Both the position numbers and the translations under genes were made by a program. From assembly GCF_002377945.1 (NCBI RefSeq), contig NZ_DFQV01000002.1, positions 165,498-229,497 on the forward strand: a stretch of DNA of 64,000 bases. Direction: 5' to 3'. Positions within the stretch are counted from its first letter, which is position 1, and each line of letters starts with the position of its first letter. The notes under the pieces are model-generated. The model was not told the origin of the DNA and ran no database searches. It saw only the letters and a list, made by a program, of their open reading frames with translations. The stretch is from Psychrobacter sp. UBA3480 (lineage in GTDB: Bacteria; Pseudomonadota; Gammaproteobacteria; Pseudomonadales; Moraxellaceae). Of this stretch, positions 62,414 to 64,000 are shown piece after piece.

Positions 62414-64000
62414 ATGCTAGCAAATACTCTTGATTGGAAAGATATAAAAAGCTATGAGCATTCACAAAATACAGCTTTTGAAGAAGTTGTTTGCCAATTA
62501 GCTTACAACGAGAACAAAGAAAATGGTCAATATATCAGAGTCAAAGCTCCCGACGGTGGCGTTGAATCTTATCTAACCTTAGACAATGGTAACGAAATTG
62601 GCTGGCAGGCTAAGTATTTCTTTGATATTCACGATAGTCAATTCAAGCAGATTAAGAAATCGTTTGAGACAGCTATCACAAAGCACCCAAAACTGGTGAA
62701 GTATTATGTTTGTTGTCCTCTTGATAGAGCAGACCCAAGAATAAAAGATAAAAAATACCTTCAGGACAGATGGAGTGACTTCGTAGAAGAGTGTAAAGCG
62801 CTTGCCTCAGGTAAAGGTATGACTATTGAGGTCGAGTTTTGGGGTGCTTTTGAGCTTAATAATAAACTTCAAAAACCTGAAAATGCTGGTATGGTTCAAT
62901 TCTGGTTTGGTGGAGATAATTTTTCTGAAACATGGTTTACCGAACAAGTTAATATGTCTATCAGAAATTTAGGACCAAGGTTCACGCCCGAACTCAACGT
63001 AGAAATAAATGAAATCAATCATTATTTTGATGCATTATTAAAGAATGAACAGGCAAGAACCTATATTTTTGAGAAACTTAACTCACTCTATAAGGTAGCT
63101 GAAAGCTTAAAACAATCATGCGATAAGCACGAACTAGCTATAGAAGATGATGTTAGTAAACTATTATGTTGCTTAGTAAATAGTTGGCAAAATATATCAA
63201 AGGAAGATGCCAACGTCATACTAATCGATAATACTAATTATATAGAATTTAAAGAAATAGTAAGGTTGTCTGGGAGTATTCGCGGGAAAATTAGTAAAAA
63301 AATCAGCAACATTGAAGATGAAAGAGCTAGACAAAATTTTCAAAATGACTTGTACGAACTTAGAAACGTTATCGATGATTTTGAAGTCGAGTCACAAGCA
63401 TTTAATTTATTTAATAACCCCTGTCTAATCGTTTATGGCGACGCTGGTATTGGTAAGTCCCATCTATTAGGTGATTTTTCGAACAAGTTGATCAAAGACA
63501 AAAAGCCGAGTATTTTCGTGCTCGGTCAAACATTGACAGATACCACGAACCCTTGGACGCAAATCTTAAAAGATGAGCTAAGACTTGGTTGTAACGAGGA
63601 TGTATTTTTAGGCGTTTTAAATACTATAGGCCATGCTCAACAAGAAAGAGTTCCTGTTGTTATTGATGCATTGAACGAAGGTAAAGGACGTTCATTTTGG
63701 AAAAATACCCTTGCAGGCTTTATTGAAAAGTTTAAAAAATATCCTTGGGTGGCATTGATACTATCAGTTCGAAGTGAATATAAAGAAGGGATTTTAAGTA
63801 ACGTACAACAAGATATCGAGGATGGTATAGTCAGTGAAATTCATCATCTTGGGTTTCAGTCTAACGTTTTTGAAGCGGTTCGGTCATTCTTTGAGTATTA
63901 TCAGTTAGCTTTGCCAAAAGAGCCGTTACTAACGCAAGAATTTGCAAATCCTTTGTTTCTTAAAATTTATTGTGAGTATAAAAAACACACGCAAACCGAT
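62414..64000 (+). CDS. Avs-type STAND NTPase, N-terminal part (runs off window)
   Basis: 529 codons, open to the right edge. The N-terminus (about 20-130) is a PD-(D/E)xK-type nuclease of the Cap4/Mrr sort: NTAFEEVVCQLAYNENKENG, PDGGVESYLTLDNGNEIGWQ and AKYFFDIHDSQFKQI. The catalytic-type residues are the Asp/Glu pair and Q-A-K in EIGWQAKYF (61-69). A STAND NTPase core follows with Walker A LIVYGDAGIGKSHLLGDFSN near 338-357 and Walker B VPVVIDALNEGKGRSFWKNT near 413. The ALNEG form is characteristic of Avs (AVAST) antiphage proteins. The C-terminal sensor repeats lie outside the window. Avs proteins recognise phage proteins such as terminase or portal and then cut DNA. Confidence 0.82.
   Translation, partial: MLANTLDWKDIKSYEHSQNTAFEEVVCQLAYNENKENGQYIRVKAPDGGVESYLTLDNGNEIGWQAKYFFDIHDSQFKQIKKSFETAITKHPKLVKYYVCCPLDRADPRIKDKKYLQDRWSDFVEECKALASGKGMTIEVEFWGAFELNNKLQKPENAGMVQFWFGGDNFSETWFTEQVNMSIRNLGPRFTPELNVEINEINHYFDALLKNEQARTYIFEKLNSLYKVAESLKQSCDKHELAIEDDVSKLLCCLVNSWQNISKEDANVILIDNTNYIEFKEIVRLSGSIRGKISKKISNIEDERARQNFQNDLYELRNVIDDFEVESQAFNLFNNPCLIVYGDAGIGKSHLLGDFSNKLIKDKKPSIFVLGQTLTDTTNPWTQILKDELRLGCNEDVFLGVLNTIGHAQQERVPVVIDALNEGKGRSFWKNTLAGFIEKFKKYPWVALILSVRSEYKEGILSNVQQDIEDGIVSEIHHLGFQSNVFEAVRSFFEYYQLALPKEPLLTQEFANPLFLKIYCEYKKHTQTD

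Overview
The window looks like an AT-rich gammaproteobacterial chromosome segment. Protein style, the complete kdpFABCDE locus and the two-partner secretion pair fit a Psychrobacter-like Moraxellaceae bacterium. That placement is an inference from sequence impression, because no search was run. No rRNA, tRNA or CRISPR array was seen.

Layout. Positions 1-2.3 kb hold what may be the first codons of an integrase (minus strand), two tandem hairpins and about 2 kb of decayed DNA. From 2.3 to 24.3 kb is an accessory zone of small stand-alone genes: VOC protein, broken catB-type acetyltransferase, Nudix hydrolase, several lipoproteins, a TRIC-like channel, a disulfide oxidoreductase with a TetR regulator, an MDR oxidoreductase divergent from a LysR regulator, a LysR/EamA divergent pair, an HD protein, an O-methyltransferase and an ABC exporter. 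Between them lie an inactivated IS3-family element, MITEs, fragments of genes and duplicated blocks. From 24.4 to 32.9 kb is a complete kdp locus, kdpFABC plus the sensor kinase kdpD and response regulator kdpE, all on the minus strand, with a candidate KdpE site upstream of kdpF. A DUF3124 lipoprotein gene follows in the same direction. From 33 to 40 kb is a second accessory zone with an EamA transporter, four GNAT acetyltransferases, a second O-methyltransferase copy, a barstar-like protein and a LysE exporter. From 40.4 to 49.5 kb is a two-partner secretion / contact-dependent inhibition locus: TpsB pore, a 2,151-residue FhaB/CdiA-like exoprotein with a VENN motif and C-terminal toxin region, and an overlapping immunity-type gene. 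From 50.8 to 52.8 kb are an IS3-type fragment, a truncated DJ-1/PfpI gene and a StbB-like P-loop ATPase. From 53 kb to the end is a defence-type island: a helicase IV-like protein with C-terminal zinc fingers, an overlapping OLD-nuclease/UvrD-helicase pair (Gabija-like), a DUF262 protein with an HNH-like C-terminus (GmrSD-like), and the first 529 codons of an Avs-type STAND NTPase with an N-terminal nuclease domain.

The two accessory zones share inverted duplicate blocks: Nudix, O-methyltransferase plus GNAT, a 66-residue protein and common leaders. They also share a family of about 75-bp imperfect palindromes sitting at gene-block boundaries, usually just 3' of a gene and in its orientation. 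That boundary element, the StbB-like fragment next to the IS3 copy, and the defence cluster at the right end are the parts most worth a second look.
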